Notes under the pieces: model-generated
What the model saw: the letters and a program-made list of their open reading frames with translations, nothing else
Told to the model about the DNA's origin: nothing
Database searches by the model: none
Shown: positions 6,223 to 6,228 of the stretch, piece after piece
Layout of the letters: the number at the start of each line of letters is the position of its first letter
Position numbering within the stretch: position 1 is the first letter of the stretch
NCBI GenBank assembly: GCA_021204545.1
Contig: JAJPZF010000045.1
Coordinates: 1 to 6,228, forward strand
Length of the DNA stretch: 6,228 bases
Source: Prevotellaceae bacterium
GTDB taxonomy: Bacteria > Bacteroidota > Bacteroidia > Bacteroidales > Bacteroidaceae
Direction of reading: 5' to 3'
Program-made: the position numbers and the translations under genes

Positions 6223-6228
6223 TTAGGG

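Overview
The window looks like a GC-rich member of the Bacteroidales (Bacteroidota). The evidence is the gene content (Bacteroidota-type LptC, a PorV/FadL-like barrel, a PafA-family phosphatase fold), a match to the Bacteroidota promoter (TTTG, 19 bp, TAnnTTTG), no obvious Shine-Dalgarno sequences, and very tight gene packing. I cannot assign a family or genus.

Left half, minus strand (reads right to left from 3083 to 1): a compact run of coaX (type III pantothenate kinase), an outer-membrane beta-barrel protein of unknown function, lptC (periplasmic LPS-transport lipoprotein), and the first 117 codons of a CNNM/CorC-type membrane protein cut by the window edge. The junctions overlap by 4, 16 and 4 bases, so one transcript with translational coupling is likely.

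Middle, 3084-3356: a 273-base divergent intergenic region. It holds a 23-bp-period array of a near-palindromic 18-bp core (3156-3282), followed by a full-consensus Bacteroidota promoter facing right (3301-3331).

Right half, plus strand (3357-6124): a two-gene unit joined by an ATGA overlap. The first gene encodes a DUF4105 protein with a secreted Cys/His domain and about five C-terminal membrane helices. This architecture resembles what I remember of the Bacteroides lipoprotein N-acyltransferase Lnb. The second encodes a full-length PafA-like alkaline phosphatase fold in which nearly every catalytic and metal-binding residue is replaced, so it appears to be a pseudoenzyme. After it come tandem stops, about 65 bases without a visible feature, and a perfect GC-rich inverted repeat near the window end.

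Apart from coaX, all genes point to the cell envelope: LPS transport, an outer-membrane barrel, a putative lipoprotein-modifying enzyme and an exported pseudophosphatase. The most interesting items are the inactivated phosphatase coupled to the DUF4105 enzyme and the 23-bp palindromic array between the two divergent operons.
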